Shown here in pieces: positions 30,907 through 40,000 of a DNA stretch of 64,000 nucleotides. The first letter of the stretch is position 1. Every line of letters begins with the position of its first letter. The stretch spans positions 1 through 64,000 of the forward strand of contig NZ_BMRP01000001.1 in NCBI RefSeq assembly GCF_014648695.1, in the 5' to 3' direction. Position numbers and translations under genes: made by a program. Under the pieces are notes generated by a model. The model was not told where the DNA came from, did not search any database, and saw only the letters and a list, made by a program, of their open reading frames with translations. This stretch comes from Streptomyces albospinus. Its GTDB lineage: Bacteria > Actinomycetota > Actinomycetes > Streptomycetales > Streptomycetaceae.

Positions 30907-31308
30907 GTGACCATGGTTGTTTGCGATGTCTGCAAGCGACAGGACAGGCCCGCGAAGAAGTACCTGCTCGCCGTGGGGGACACGGAGCCCGTCCGTAAGG
31001 ATCTCTGCGTCGAAGACGCTGCCCCGGTCGTCGCGCTCTTCTTCGAGCCCGAGGCCGCTGCCCCGGAAGCCACGGTGACCCTCGACGGGCCGCAAGGGCA
31101 CGAGAGGGAGACGGCCCGGCCGGCACGCGAACCGGCGGCCCCGGCCAAGAAGGCGGCTGCCAAGAGGGCGCCAGCGAAGAAGGCCACCGCGAAGAGTACG
31201 ACGGCTAAGAAGACGGCCACCCGTCGGAAGAGTCTCGGTGCCCGCACCTTGACCCCGGAGCAGATCGAAGCAGAGAAGGCCGCAGCACGGGCCAAGGACG
31301 GTAGCTGA
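30907..31308 (+). CDS. Zinc-finger-like protein with Lys/Ala-rich histone-like tail
   Basis: 133 residues from GTG 30907 (ATG 30913 is an alternative; ggaag upstream). MVVCDVCKRQDRPAKKYLLA gives CxxC and a later LCVEDA a third cysteine. The middle is acidic or Pro-rich; the tail repeats AKK/AAK units (KKAAAKRAPAKKATAKSTTA) like H1-type and HupS tails, then RTLTPEQIEAEKAAA. Probably binds DNA non-specifically. Confidence 0.6.
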   Translation: MTMVVCDVCKRQDRPAKKYLLAVGDTEPVRKDLCVEDAAPVVALFFEPEAAAPEATVTLDGPQGHERETARPAREPAAPAKKAAAKRAPAKKATAKSTTAKKTATRRKSLGARTLTPEQIEAEKAAARAKDGS

Positions 31309-31317
31309 AACGCAGGA

Positions 31318-31354
31318 AATCCCCCCGCCGACCACACGGGTCAGCGGGGGGATT
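31318..31354. terminator. Bidirectional terminator between convergent transcripts
   Basis: aatccccccgc (31318-31328) pairs with gcggggggatt (31344-31354), loop about 15 bases. Sits between the plus-strand block and the minus-strand lysis genes. Confidence 0.8.
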
Positions 31355-31357
31355 CGG

Positions 31358-31576
31358 TTACTCCTCGGTGTCGTCATCGCTCGGAGCGACCACCCCCAGC
31401 GCCGTCAGGATCTGCACGATGACGGCGACTTCGGGACTGTCGGCGTAGACGATGGCGGCGATGGACACCGCGACACCCACCGCGGACAGCACCGCACCGA
31501 CGCGCGTGCGGTAGCGGACGGGCAGCAGGCTCACCAGCGAGATGGGCTTGGAACCGGGCATCTGCATCTTGCTCAT
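31358..31576 (-). CDS. Holin-like small membrane protein
   Basis: 72 residues; ATG 31576 overlaps the endolysin stop (ATGA). Two hydrophobic stretches, VGAVLSAVGVAVSIAAIVYA and VAVIVQILTALGVVAP, with a short acidic tail (SDDDTEE). Position directly after endolysin supports a holin. Confidence 0.75.
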   Translation of the reverse strand: MSKMQMPGSKPISLVSLLPVRYRTRVGAVLSAVGVAVSIAAIVYADSPEVAVIVQILTALGVVAPSDDDTEE

Positions 31577-32343
31577 CAGCGACCTGCCGGAGCCGTCAGG
31601 CGGGCCCAGGTCGACGGGCCCGGATAGCCGTCCGCGTCCGAGCCGCTCCAACCCTGCGCACGCTGGAACGCCTCGGTCGCCTTGCGGTCCGCCTCGGTGA
31701 AGCGCGGTCCCGGCCCCTCGGAGTAGAAGCGGCCGAAGCCGTGCGCGACGAGCCGCTTGCCGAGGACGGTCACGGCCGGGTGGGACTGGCCGAGACGGAA
31801 CGCCTGCCGGCCAGGGAACGGGGTGTTGTCTCCCTGGTCCTTGCTGCTCTTCCAGGCGGGGTCCGCAGAGTCGATGCCCTCGGCGAAGGCCGGGTAGCCG
31901 TACCCGTAAACGTACGAGCTGCGGCGCTCGCGCTTCTTCAGGTACACGCCGTCGCCCTCCGCGCTGCCGGAGTCGTTGGTGTTGCCTTCGATGGTGTAGA
32001 CGTACGTGGAGTCGTAGGCGTACACGATGCCGGTGTGGGTGCCGCCCCCAGCCCCGAACAGGACCATGGCGCCGACCGCCGGGTAGGCGCTCCACCGGTT
32101 GCGGCTCTTGAACCAGTCGACGGCCGTGGAGCACGAGGCGGTACGCGGGTACAGGCCGGAGAGGCCGGCCTTCATGGCGCACCAGGAAACGAACGTGGCA
32201 CACCACGCCTGGTTCTGGCTCCACTCCAGGCCGGGGACGGCCGGGCTGTACTTCTGCCAGTTGTTCCAGTGCCCATTGGATCGGCCTTCGTGATAGCCGA
32301 CCTCAGCCTTGGCGATGTTGATAACGGTCTGGGCGTTGCCCAA
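31576..32343 (-). CDS. Endolysin: CHAP amidase/endopeptidase plus peptidoglycan-binding domain
   Basis: 255 residues from TTG 32343 with gaaggag upstream. The CHAP domain has QAWCATFVSWCAMKAG (nucleophile C48), the histidine in GGGTHTGIVYAYD, and the acidic partner in YTIEGNTND. The C-terminal peptidoglycan-binding repeat spans about 185-250 (SHPAVTVLGKRLVAHGF and DADGYPGPSTWARL). No signal peptide, consistent with holin-dependent release. Confidence 0.92.
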   Translation of the reverse strand: MGNAQTVINIAKAEVGYHEGRSNGHWNNWQKYSPAVPGLEWSQNQAWCATFVSWCAMKAGLSGLYPRTASCSTAVDWFKSRNRWSAYPAVGAMVLFGAGGGTHTGIVYAYDSTYVYTIEGNTNDSGSAEGDGVYLKKRERRSSYVYGYGYPAFAEGIDSADPAWKSSKDQGDNTPFPGRQAFRLGQSHPAVTVLGKRLVAHGFGRFYSEGPGPRFTEADRKATEAFQRAQGWSGSDADGYPGPSTWARLTAPAGR

Positions 32344-32371
32344 GTGACTTACTCCTTCGGGACATGACGAA

Positions 32372-32400
32372 GGCCCCGTCCGCAAGTGCGGAACGGGGCC
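32372..32400 (-). terminator. Stem-loop between tail/membrane gene and endolysin
   Basis: ggccccgt (32372-32379) pairs with acggggcc (32393-32400); the inner ccgca/tgcgg also pairs. It may attenuate entry of the late transcript into the lysis genes. Confidence 0.65.
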
Positions 32401-32419
32401 CAAATGCAGGGGATTTGAC

Positions 32420-32773
32420 TCAGATGGGGTTGGGGACAGAAGTAGTGATGTGCGCATCGAGTCGCTCGGCGACCACGAGGCGTTCTGTCCTCTCGTGGGC
32501 GAGGTCTGTACGCAGGGCGGCGATGTCCCGGCTGTGCTGGGCCTGGCCGTCGAGGACGCGATCGAGTCCCCGAATCACGCGGTCCACGTCGTCCCGCAGG
32601 TTCGTCGAGTGGTCGTTGGAGACCTGCTCGCGCGCCTCCTGCGCGTGCTCGCGCACTTCGGCCAGAGCGGTGCCCTGTCTCCGTACGAGCTCGACGAGGA
32701 CTCCGACGAGGGCTGCGACGACAGCGCCGCCAGCCGAGACGAGAGCCACCTGCACGGAGGGCTCAAGCTGCAC
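32420..32773 (-). CDS. Membrane protein with coiled coil, DUF2746-like
   Basis: 117 residues from GTG 32773 with gaggag 8 bases upstream. One span VALVSAGGAVVAALVGVLVE, then a long coiled coil (LAEVREHAQEAREQV ... VIRGLDRVLDGQAQHSRDIA). Commonly found between tail fibre and lysis genes in actinophages, where it may be a second holin or lysis regulator. Confidence 0.65.
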   Translation of the reverse strand: MQLEPSVQVALVSAGGAVVAALVGVLVELVRRQGTALAEVREHAQEAREQVSNDHSTNLRDDVDRVIRGLDRVLDGQAQHSRDIAALRTDLAHERTERLVVAERLDAHITTSVPNPI

Positions 32774-34019
32774 GGGCAAGCTCCTCGACGAGGGCCTCCA
32801 GGCGCTCAATTCGCTGGGCCTGGTCCTGAACGACCGGCAGCAGGGCGACACCAAGCAGGTCGTATCGGAGGGCGTCGATACGTCCCTCCTCGTCGTACGT
32901 GACGATCTCGGGAAGTGTCTTGGCGACCTCTTCCGCGATCAGGCCGTACTCGTCCTTGCGTGACTGGGGCTTGTCCTCGGTCGGCTTCCGGTCGTAAACG
33001 CGGGGACGCAATGCGAGGACGGCGGCCGGGTCAATTCCGATGTCCCGGACGTTTTCCTTGTAACGGATGGAGGACGTGTTCCGGCAGAACGTCCCGTCCC
33101 CCTCCACCCACACCGCGTACCAAGTACCGGAGCCGCTCGCGCTGTTGTTGTGCGGCATCTTCGAGCCGTTGGCCCAGGAGATCGTGCTGCCGGAGGTGAG
33201 GTACTCACCGTGCGAGTGTCCGGACGGGGGATACGACCCGGGCTTGTCGGAGATCTGTCCCCATGAGTGGCTGTGGGACGTCGGGGGGAAGTACGACGGT
33301 TTGCCGTAGACGCCTTCCCAGTGGTGGCCGTGCTCGGCCACAGGGAAGACCACGGGCTTCTCAGTGATGTCCCCCCACGCGTGCGAGTGGGCAGACGGCG
33401 CGAACGTGGAGGGCTTGCCCGTGAGGGACGCCCACGAGACGGTCGGTGCCAGATCGGCCCAGGCTGAGCCGTCCCACCACTCCCACCGAGCCAGGGTGTT
33501 GTTGAAGCCGAGCTGCCCCTTGCGCGGAGAGGACGGGCGGGTGGACGTGGACCAGACGCCGACCCGGTGGCCGACCACGGGCCGAGTCGCGGAGACATCC
33601 GCGCTCGTGATCGTCGTGACGCTGGCGGACACGGCGACGTTGGCGAGCGCCATCTCGTAGATGCCGGTGTCGGTCTGGCTGAGGGCTGAGGGAGTGGACG
33701 ACCCTGCCGAGCCCGCCTTGACGGCCAAGGTGATCGAGTTAGAGGCGGGGTCGAGCCGCAGGACTACCCGGTCGACGCGGGTGTTCGTGCCGGCCGCAGG
33801 TATGGCCAGCGTCTCGGTCGCGGTGGACTGCACCATGTGACCGCGCAGGATCGCGAGACCGGGCTGCACGGTCACAGTCATGCCGTTGCCTGCGCTGACA
33901 TGGAAGCCGGGGCTGTCGTACGCGGCGACGACGCCGGAGTCCTGGAACTCCCGGAAGAGGTAGCCGTATTGGCTCTCCGTGACGGCCTGGGAGTCGAAGG
34001 GGAAGGACGTGATTGCCAA
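32763..34019 (-). CDS. Tail fibre/spike with S74 intramolecular chaperone
   Basis: 418 residues. The N-terminal attachment region contains SQAVTESQYGYLFREF. At about 205-285 there are four repeats with HSHAWGDI, HGHHWEGV, HSHSWGQI and HSHGEYL, each with an HxH pair of the kind that binds metal in tail-spike tips. The C-terminus has SSIRYKENVRDIG and YGLIAEEVAKTLP, the serine and lysine site and follow-on of peptidase S74, then a coiled coil. The chaperone trimerises the fibre and cuts itself off before the serine. Confidence 0.85.
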   Translation of the reverse strand: MAITSFPFDSQAVTESQYGYLFREFQDSGVVAAYDSPGFHVSAGNGMTVTVQPGLAILRGHMVQSTATETLAIPAAGTNTRVDRVVLRLDPASNSITLAVKAGSAGSSTPSALSQTDTGIYEMALANVAVSASVTTITSADVSATRPVVGHRVGVWSTSTRPSSPRKGQLGFNNTLARWEWWDGSAWADLAPTVSWASLTGKPSTFAPSAHSHAWGDITEKPVVFPVAEHGHHWEGVYGKPSYFPPTSHSHSWGQISDKPGSYPPSGHSHGEYLTSGSTISWANGSKMPHNNSASGSGTWYAVWVEGDGTFCRNTSSIRYKENVRDIGIDPAAVLALRPRVYDRKPTEDKPQSRKDEYGLIAEEVAKTLPEIVTYDEEGRIDALRYDLLGVALLPVVQDQAQRIERLEALVEELARAA

Positions 34020-34038
34020 GAAGAGGTGTTCCTTTGTG

Positions 34039-36210
34039 TCAGAAGGCCGGACCCACGTCTTCGATGAACAGCTCCGACCCGGCCCCGGTGAGGTAGCGGA
34101 CCTGCCCGTAGGTGGCCGCCGCGCGTCGGGCGTTCAAGAAGACGCCGATGGTGGTCATTCCGGCGGGCGGTCCGTTGAGGTGGAAGGTGGCGGACAGGCC
34201 GCTGGAGGAGTCCGAGTCGTCGTTGAAGGTCGTGGTCAGCATGTCGCCGAGTGCGGGACTGGATGCGGTGACGGAGGTTCCGGAGGCCCATCGCACGGCC
34301 GTGTATCCAGACTGCTTCGCGTACCGGGTGCCCGACCCGGAGTCGCCCGTGCCGTCGGTGTCGACCGAGGTGATGCGCAACCCGAAGCGGTACAGGCGAC
34401 GGGCTTCGGCTGGGAAGGTCCAGGAGTAGATCAGGGCGGGGGTGTCGCCCACGTAGGCGGAGGCGCTCAGGGGAGCGAGGGCGACCAGGCCGCGCGCGGT
34501 GTTGTCGCGGAAGGCGGTCTGGCGCCAGGGTGACCAGCCAGACGAAGGGGAGCCACCGCGGACCCACTCCTCATGCGGCTCGGCGCCGCCATGGGTGCGG
34601 GACCAGCGCTGGGTGGTGTAACCGGTCGTCGTGCCGGTGGTCCACACATAGCCGCCCATCGGAGCGAAGCTCCAGCCCCCGGCCTTGGACGCGGCCGAGT
34701 CGAGGTACAGGCGTGAGTCCTCGTACGGATAGGCGGCCGGGTCGGTGGCCTGGGTGATGGCGTCGGGCGAGAGGATCTGCTTGTACGTGATCATGCGCCA
34801 GGGAGACCAGCCGGTTTTGGCGTTGCCTCCCCGCACCCACTCCTCGTGCGGGGTGGTGGCGGCGTGGACGCGACTCCACGTCTGGGAGGCGTCGCCCCAC
34901 GACTCTTTGCGAGTGGTGACGTGCCCGTACTTCCCGCCGAAGTCCCAACCGCCCGCCGTGGCCTGCTCGGCGGACAGAAACATGACGCTGGCGCCGTCTG
35001 GATAGGCGGTGGGCGCACTGGCCTGGGTGAAGATCTCCGGCCACACTTCTCTGGGCCCAGGCGGAGACGCCTCGGCCGTTCGCTCCAGGGCGGAGACTCG
35101 CGACTGGGTGGTGGCCGCCTGCGCGGTGGCTGCCGCGTTGGGGTCGAAGGAACTCGGGTCGCCGAGCAGAGTGCCGACGTGGAAGCCGTCTTCGCTGGCC
35201 TTGATGACCAGGCCCGTAACGGGCGCGGTGAGCTCCTGGCCCCCCGCGACGACGGTCACGCGGTCGCCCAGTCGCCAGTCGACGCCGAATTCCATCGTCG
35301 AATCTTCAACGGGCACCGCTTGTACGGCGGTTGAGGTCTTGCCCGCGTCGGCCAGGACCTCGTTGCCGGCCTGGGTGAGTTCCTTCTCGTCGTCGGTGTT
35401 GCGCTGGTCGACGAACTTCTCGATGCGGCGCCCCCAGTCTGTTTCGGCGCCGATGGAGGTGGTGTTGTCGACGGGGACGAGCGTCCGGTCTTCCTGTTCG
35501 CCCTGACCCGCGACGATGACGCGGGTCGCGCCGGGCGTCGACACAGAGACGCGCTGTCCGGCGAGCGTGCCGGCCAGGACGTCAAGGCGTACCTCCCGCG
35601 TGCGGTCGGCGACCGCGTACGTCTCGAAGACGAGCTGGTTGCCGCGCTGGACAATGCGGAAGCCGAGCGCGGCCACGCTCGCGATCTCGGTGAGCAGTTC
35701 GCCCAGCGCGGGGAATCGCGCGCTCTTCTTGACCATCGGGCCCCGGCCCTGGTTCGGCCCCATCACGAGCCTTGCCCTGCGACGAGCGGGTGGGGCGGAC
35801 GGACCGCAGTTCGCGGTGACGTACGCGTGCATCAAGGTCTCGGCCGGTCCGGTTCGCTCGTCGTGCCCGGCCTTTTGCTTGCTCACGTCGGGGTTGGTGG
35901 GCTCGGGCCAGGCGAGCATGTCGGACAGGATGACCGTGTCGGAGACGCCCTCGAAGGCGATGCTTCCGCGCCGGTCCTCGGGGGTGGCCGCGTACTCGGA
36001 GGAGACGACGGGCCCGGACATGAGCACGTCGTCGTGCCCGGTGATGATCAGGCCCGAACCGGGGGTGCGCAGGGTGTCGGCGAGCGGATGCTCGCTGGCG
36101 AGGACCAGTTTCCAGGTGCCGACGTTGTTGAAGGTGTCGGTGAGCTCCAGGGAGAGATCCTCGGGGCGTATCAGGCCGAGCCGGGTGAGGTTCTTGTCCC
36201 GGACCTCCAC
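34039..36210 (-). CDS. Phage tail/baseplate protein (Gp37-like) with two repeated domains
   Basis: 723 residues, GTG 36210. The N-terminal 350 residues resemble tail proteins of the ReqiPepy6 Gp37 group (EVRDKNLTRLGLIRPEDLSL, LGDRVTVVAGG). Between about 395 and 595 two copies of a 90-residue unit occur: each has ITQA or FTQAS plus AYP, an AGGW(D/S)F block, a W or QRWSR(V/T)H(A/G)(A/G) block, and PHEEWVRGG ... GWSPWR. This pattern is typical of receptor or glycan-binding modules. The C-terminal part is a beta-rich ectodomain. Confidence 0.75.
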   Translation of the reverse strand: MEVRDKNLTRLGLIRPEDLSLELTDTFNNVGTWKLVLASEHPLADTLRTPGSGLIITGHDDVLMSGPVVSSEYAATPEDRRGSIAFEGVSDTVILSDMLAWPEPTNPDVSKQKAGHDERTGPAETLMHAYVTANCGPSAPPARRRARLVMGPNQGRGPMVKKSARFPALGELLTEIASVAALGFRIVQRGNQLVFETYAVADRTREVRLDVLAGTLAGQRVSVSTPGATRVIVAGQGEQEDRTLVPVDNTTSIGAETDWGRRIEKFVDQRNTDDEKELTQAGNEVLADAGKTSTAVQAVPVEDSTMEFGVDWRLGDRVTVVAGGQELTAPVTGLVIKASEDGFHVGTLLGDPSSFDPNAAATAQAATTQSRVSALERTAEASPPGPREVWPEIFTQASAPTAYPDGASVMFLSAEQATAGGWDFGGKYGHVTTRKESWGDASQTWSRVHAATTPHEEWVRGGNAKTGWSPWRMITYKQILSPDAITQATDPAAYPYEDSRLYLDSAASKAGGWSFAPMGGYVWTTGTTTGYTTQRWSRTHGGAEPHEEWVRGGSPSSGWSPWRQTAFRDNTARGLVALAPLSASAYVGDTPALIYSWTFPAEARRLYRFGLRITSVDTDGTGDSGSGTRYAKQSGYTAVRWASGTSVTASSPALGDMLTTTFNDDSDSSSGLSATFHLNGPPAGMTTIGVFLNARRAAATYGQVRYLTGAGSELFIEDVGPAF

Positions 36211-36232
36211 GGTCAGGTCTTGCAGGCGCAGG

Positions 36233-37078
36233 TCAGATCACCATCCATTTGCGGGGGCGCCAAGAGCACACGATGCGGGAATCCGCGGTGGTGTCGAGCA
36301 GGCTTACGCTCGCGGTTGAGGTGCCGGGCGGCACGGTCCAGAAGCGCGGAGCCGCTGCGAGGTCGGCGTACCGGTTGGCGTTCTTGCCGTCCCGCACCGA
36401 GCCGTTACGGGTATCGACGATCAGTCGTTCGCCCGCCGGGAGAGTGCCCTGCCAGCGCAGGGTCTCACCGGTCGGTGCCGTCACCGTCAGGTCCCGGCCC
36501 GGTCCGTACACCTCCCAGACTGGGTAGGCGGCAACGTCGCCGCAGTTGTCGAGCTGCATGTCACCGATTGCCTGTGAGGCCGCAAGCGGCAGTGCTGCCA
36601 AGTTGGACAGGAACGGCTTCTTGCCCGGGTCGCCGCCGACCGACTGGGTGGAGACGCTCGACGCGACGAAGTAGGGGTCCGGCGCCCGAAAGCTGATCAC
36701 TGTCTGAAGGCTGGTGCCACCGTCGTCGGTGAGGTCGCCACCCCCGGTGCGGTAGACCGATGTGGACCACCGGACACCCTGATCGTCGACCAGGACGAGT
36801 TGGCATTCGCCTGCGACCGCTTGCGCGAGCCGGGAGACCAACTCGGACAGGTGGCTGCGGTTGCGGCCGAGGATGTCGAGCGGGATGTCCAAGTCTCGGG
36901 GCTGTACGCGTTGGCCGCGCCAGCGGGCGCCGTCTCCGGCGCCGCTGAGCCACTGGACATCCACGGCCGGCAGGCCACGGCCAGTCATCCCGGCCGTGGC
37001 CTGATACCCGAATCCTGTCATTGCCTGCCCGGCGAGGTCGAGCACGTCGCGCTCGGTCTCCAATAGGAGCGAGGTCAT
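36233..37078 (-). CDS. Distal tail protein
   Basis: 281 residues; ATG 37078 overlaps the tape-measure stop by one base (TAATG). LDIPLDILGRNRSHLSELVS then FRAPDPYFVASSVSTQSVGG, DNCGDVAAYPVWEVYGPGRD and ERLIVDTRNGSVRDGKNA are typical blocks of Dit/phage tail family proteins. It forms the hub that joins tail tube and fibres. Confidence 0.82.
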   Translation of the reverse strand: MTSLLLETERDVLDLAGQAMTGFGYQATAGMTGRGLPAVDVQWLSGAGDGARWRGQRVQPRDLDIPLDILGRNRSHLSELVSRLAQAVAGECQLVLVDDQGVRWSTSVYRTGGGDLTDDGGTSLQTVISFRAPDPYFVASSVSTQSVGGDPGKKPFLSNLAALPLAASQAIGDMQLDNCGDVAAYPVWEVYGPGRDLTVTAPTGETLRWQGTLPAGERLIVDTRNGSVRDGKNANRYADLAAAPRFWTVPPGTSTASVSLLDTTADSRIVCSWRPRKWMVI

Positions 37079-40000
37079 TACCACCCCACCATTCGTGATC
37101 GGCTTGCCGCGGCGAACAGTTCCTCTTGCGAGTCGAGCGAACTGTTCGGTGCCGCGTAGTAGTTGAGGACCCGGGTCGCGCCGCCGCCTGTCGTACTGAG
37201 GCCGCTTGAGACGGCTGCCGAGGCGGCGCGGGCGGCAGTGGTGTAGTCCGCCGTGTTGGGCCGGTCGGTGATCGCATCGACCGCAGCCGCCACGCGGTCG
37301 GCTTCGCTCTCGATACCCTTCGCGAAGCCGCGTCCGACGTAAGTGCCGAGTTCGGCGAACACCCGGCTCGGAGAGTGGATGCCGAGGCTCTTCTTGATCG
37401 CCGCCACCATCGAGTCGGCGATCTGGAGCATCTGCTTCTCGATCGCCGCTTGCTGGCTCTGTAGACCCTTGACGATGCCCTCGGCGATGTGGACGCCGTT
37501 GGCGTACATTGCGTCCGAGGCGGTGGCTCCGGCCTGGCCCGCGTACTTGGCGAGCTCGGCCTGAAGACGGTTGATCTCGGCGATGCCGTTCTTGCCGGCC
37601 GCCGCGATCGACTCGGCCGCCGCCAGGCCCGCGTCGGGTCCGGCCGAAGCGATCTGGTCCATGGCCGCCTGGCCAAGGCCCATGTCCTTGAGCTTCTTGA
37701 GTGCGGAGGCGAAGCGTTTCGCCTTGTCGATGGCCGTCTGGAGGGCGCTCGTGATCCCGCTGAAGGAGGAGCTCTTCGCCTTGGTCACATCGCCGGTGTC
37801 GATGATCCGGTCCGTGACCCGCTGTGCGTAGGAGGCCGCTTCCTCGCGCATCTTGTCGAGCTTGTCGCGGGCGGCCTTGAGCCGGTCGGCCCCGGCGTCC
37901 CACTGGGCGGCCAGTTTGAGCATGGCGGTCCGGTCGGTGTTGATCCGGTCCTTCAGGCCCTGTGAGGCGTCGTTCGGGATCTTCTCTGTCAGCTCGTTGA
38001 GGGCCTGCTTGACGCTGGGGAACTCACTCTCCAGGCCCTTGACGAGGCCCTGGATGATGAGCCGTCCCGCGTCGTACAGCAGCACGGCGTCCTTCGGGGC
38101 CGGGCCCTTCCAGTCCGTCAGCTTGGACGTGAGCTCGCCGAGCTTGTCCTTGACCGCGCCGAACATGGACGTGATGCCGCTGATCAGGCCGCGGATAAGG
38201 GACTTGCCCGCATCCACCAGGGTCGAGCCGAGATTGCTGAGTGCGTCCTTGGCTTTGCCGGGCAGTTCCTTGACGAATCGGATGGTCTCGGTGACGCCCG
38301 TGGAGATGGCGCGGCCCAGGGCAGACATCGCCGAACTGGCGGTGTCCTTGATGGCGTTCCAGCCTGCCGAGAAGAGACGGCCGAGGCCGGACATCATCGA
38401 GCTTCCGAGGCCGGACAGGGTCGAGCCGAAGCCGGAGAAGAGGCCCTTGATGGTGTCCCAGATGACGACGCCCGCCATGCGGATGCCGCCCCAAGCCGCC
38501 TTCCACAGCGCGCCGACAGCCTTCAGCACCTTGCCGGCCGTGCCCAGGATGCCGACGTTGAGGAAGACCCCCAGGGCGCCGACGATGACGTCCCAGATGC
38601 CCTTCAGGAACGACGTGATGCCGTTCCACAGGTCTACGAAGCCCTGCTTGAAGGTGGACCAGTTGCCGGTGAAGATGCCCTCGAAGAGGCCCCAGAAGAT
38701 CTCGAAGATTCCCTTGACGGCGTCCCAGACGCCTCGGAAGATCTCGACGAAACCTTCCAGCACCAGCGCGACACCGTTGATCGCGCCGACCAGGGAGCTG
38801 GCCAGGATCTCGATGATGAACTGGATGACCGGTACCAGGACCGGCATCAGGAACTCAACGACCTTGAGCAGCGCCTGAAGAAGCGGCTGGATCGCCTCGA
38901 CGAGGCGGGTGAAGGCTTCCGCGAGCGGCGGCAGTACCGCCTCGACGATCGCCTGAAGCATCGGGATCAGCGGTGTGATGACCGCCGACACGATCTGAAT
39001 CAGGATCGCGACCAACGGCGTGATCGCCGTCAGGACCTGCGCGATGAACTGGGCGATCACCGGCAGGATCGGAGCCAGCCCCGACAGGAGCTGTTCCACC
39101 AGCGGGGCAACCGCCGTGACGATCTGCTGGAAGAGCTGCGCGACGACAGGAAGGATCGTCTGGAGGACGCTGAACGCCGCCGCGAGCATCTCGCCGACGA
39201 CGGGGACGAGTTGCGCGACGATCGGCGCGAGGGACTGGATCGCTCCGGTGAGCGCGCCGCCCAGGAGCTGAATGATCGGGATGACCGCCGGGGCCAGCGC
39301 CGTGAACGCCTGTGCCAGCGGAACGAGGGCTGCTGCAACCAGGGGGCCGAGCATCGCCGCGAACGCCCCGATGACCTGCATCAGAGCGCCGAGCGCTTCG
39401 CCGAGCGGCGCCATCGCCGGAGCGAGGGCGGTGACTGCGGCCTGGAGGCCGTCGAAGAGGCTCTTGACGCCTTCGGTGACGGCAGGCCGCGCGAGCGCCG
39501 AGGCAATCGCGCCGAGCGCCGTGCCGATGATCGTGCCGACCTGCGGCAGGACCGCAGTCAGGAGCTGGCCGAGTTCGGTAAAGAGTGACTTGACCGCCGG
39601 ACCCGACTGGGTGGCGATGTTGTTCATCGCCTCGTGGGCCGCGCGGAAGACGTCGGTCAGCCCGGACTGGAAGCCCGGACTGTCCACAGTGCTGTGGATA
39701 CGCTCCAGCGTGTCGGCCATCATGCCGAGCGAGGAACCGCCAGCCGCTTCGGCGGCGCGGGAAATGCCCGCGAAGATGCCGCCGAGGTTGCTCAGGACCC
39801 GGCCGAGGTCCTGGAGGTTTTGAATGCCCTCGTCGATCCAGCCCTTGAGGCGGCCGTCCGACTCAGCGGCGCTGAGGAAGTCCGAGAAGCGCGTCGAGAT
39901 ATCGACGAACCACTGCGCCAGCGACGGCAGGTAGCTGGTTCCGACCCGGCCGAGGACAGTGATGATGTTCGCGAAGGCGCCCGTGCCGGTCGTCGCGATG

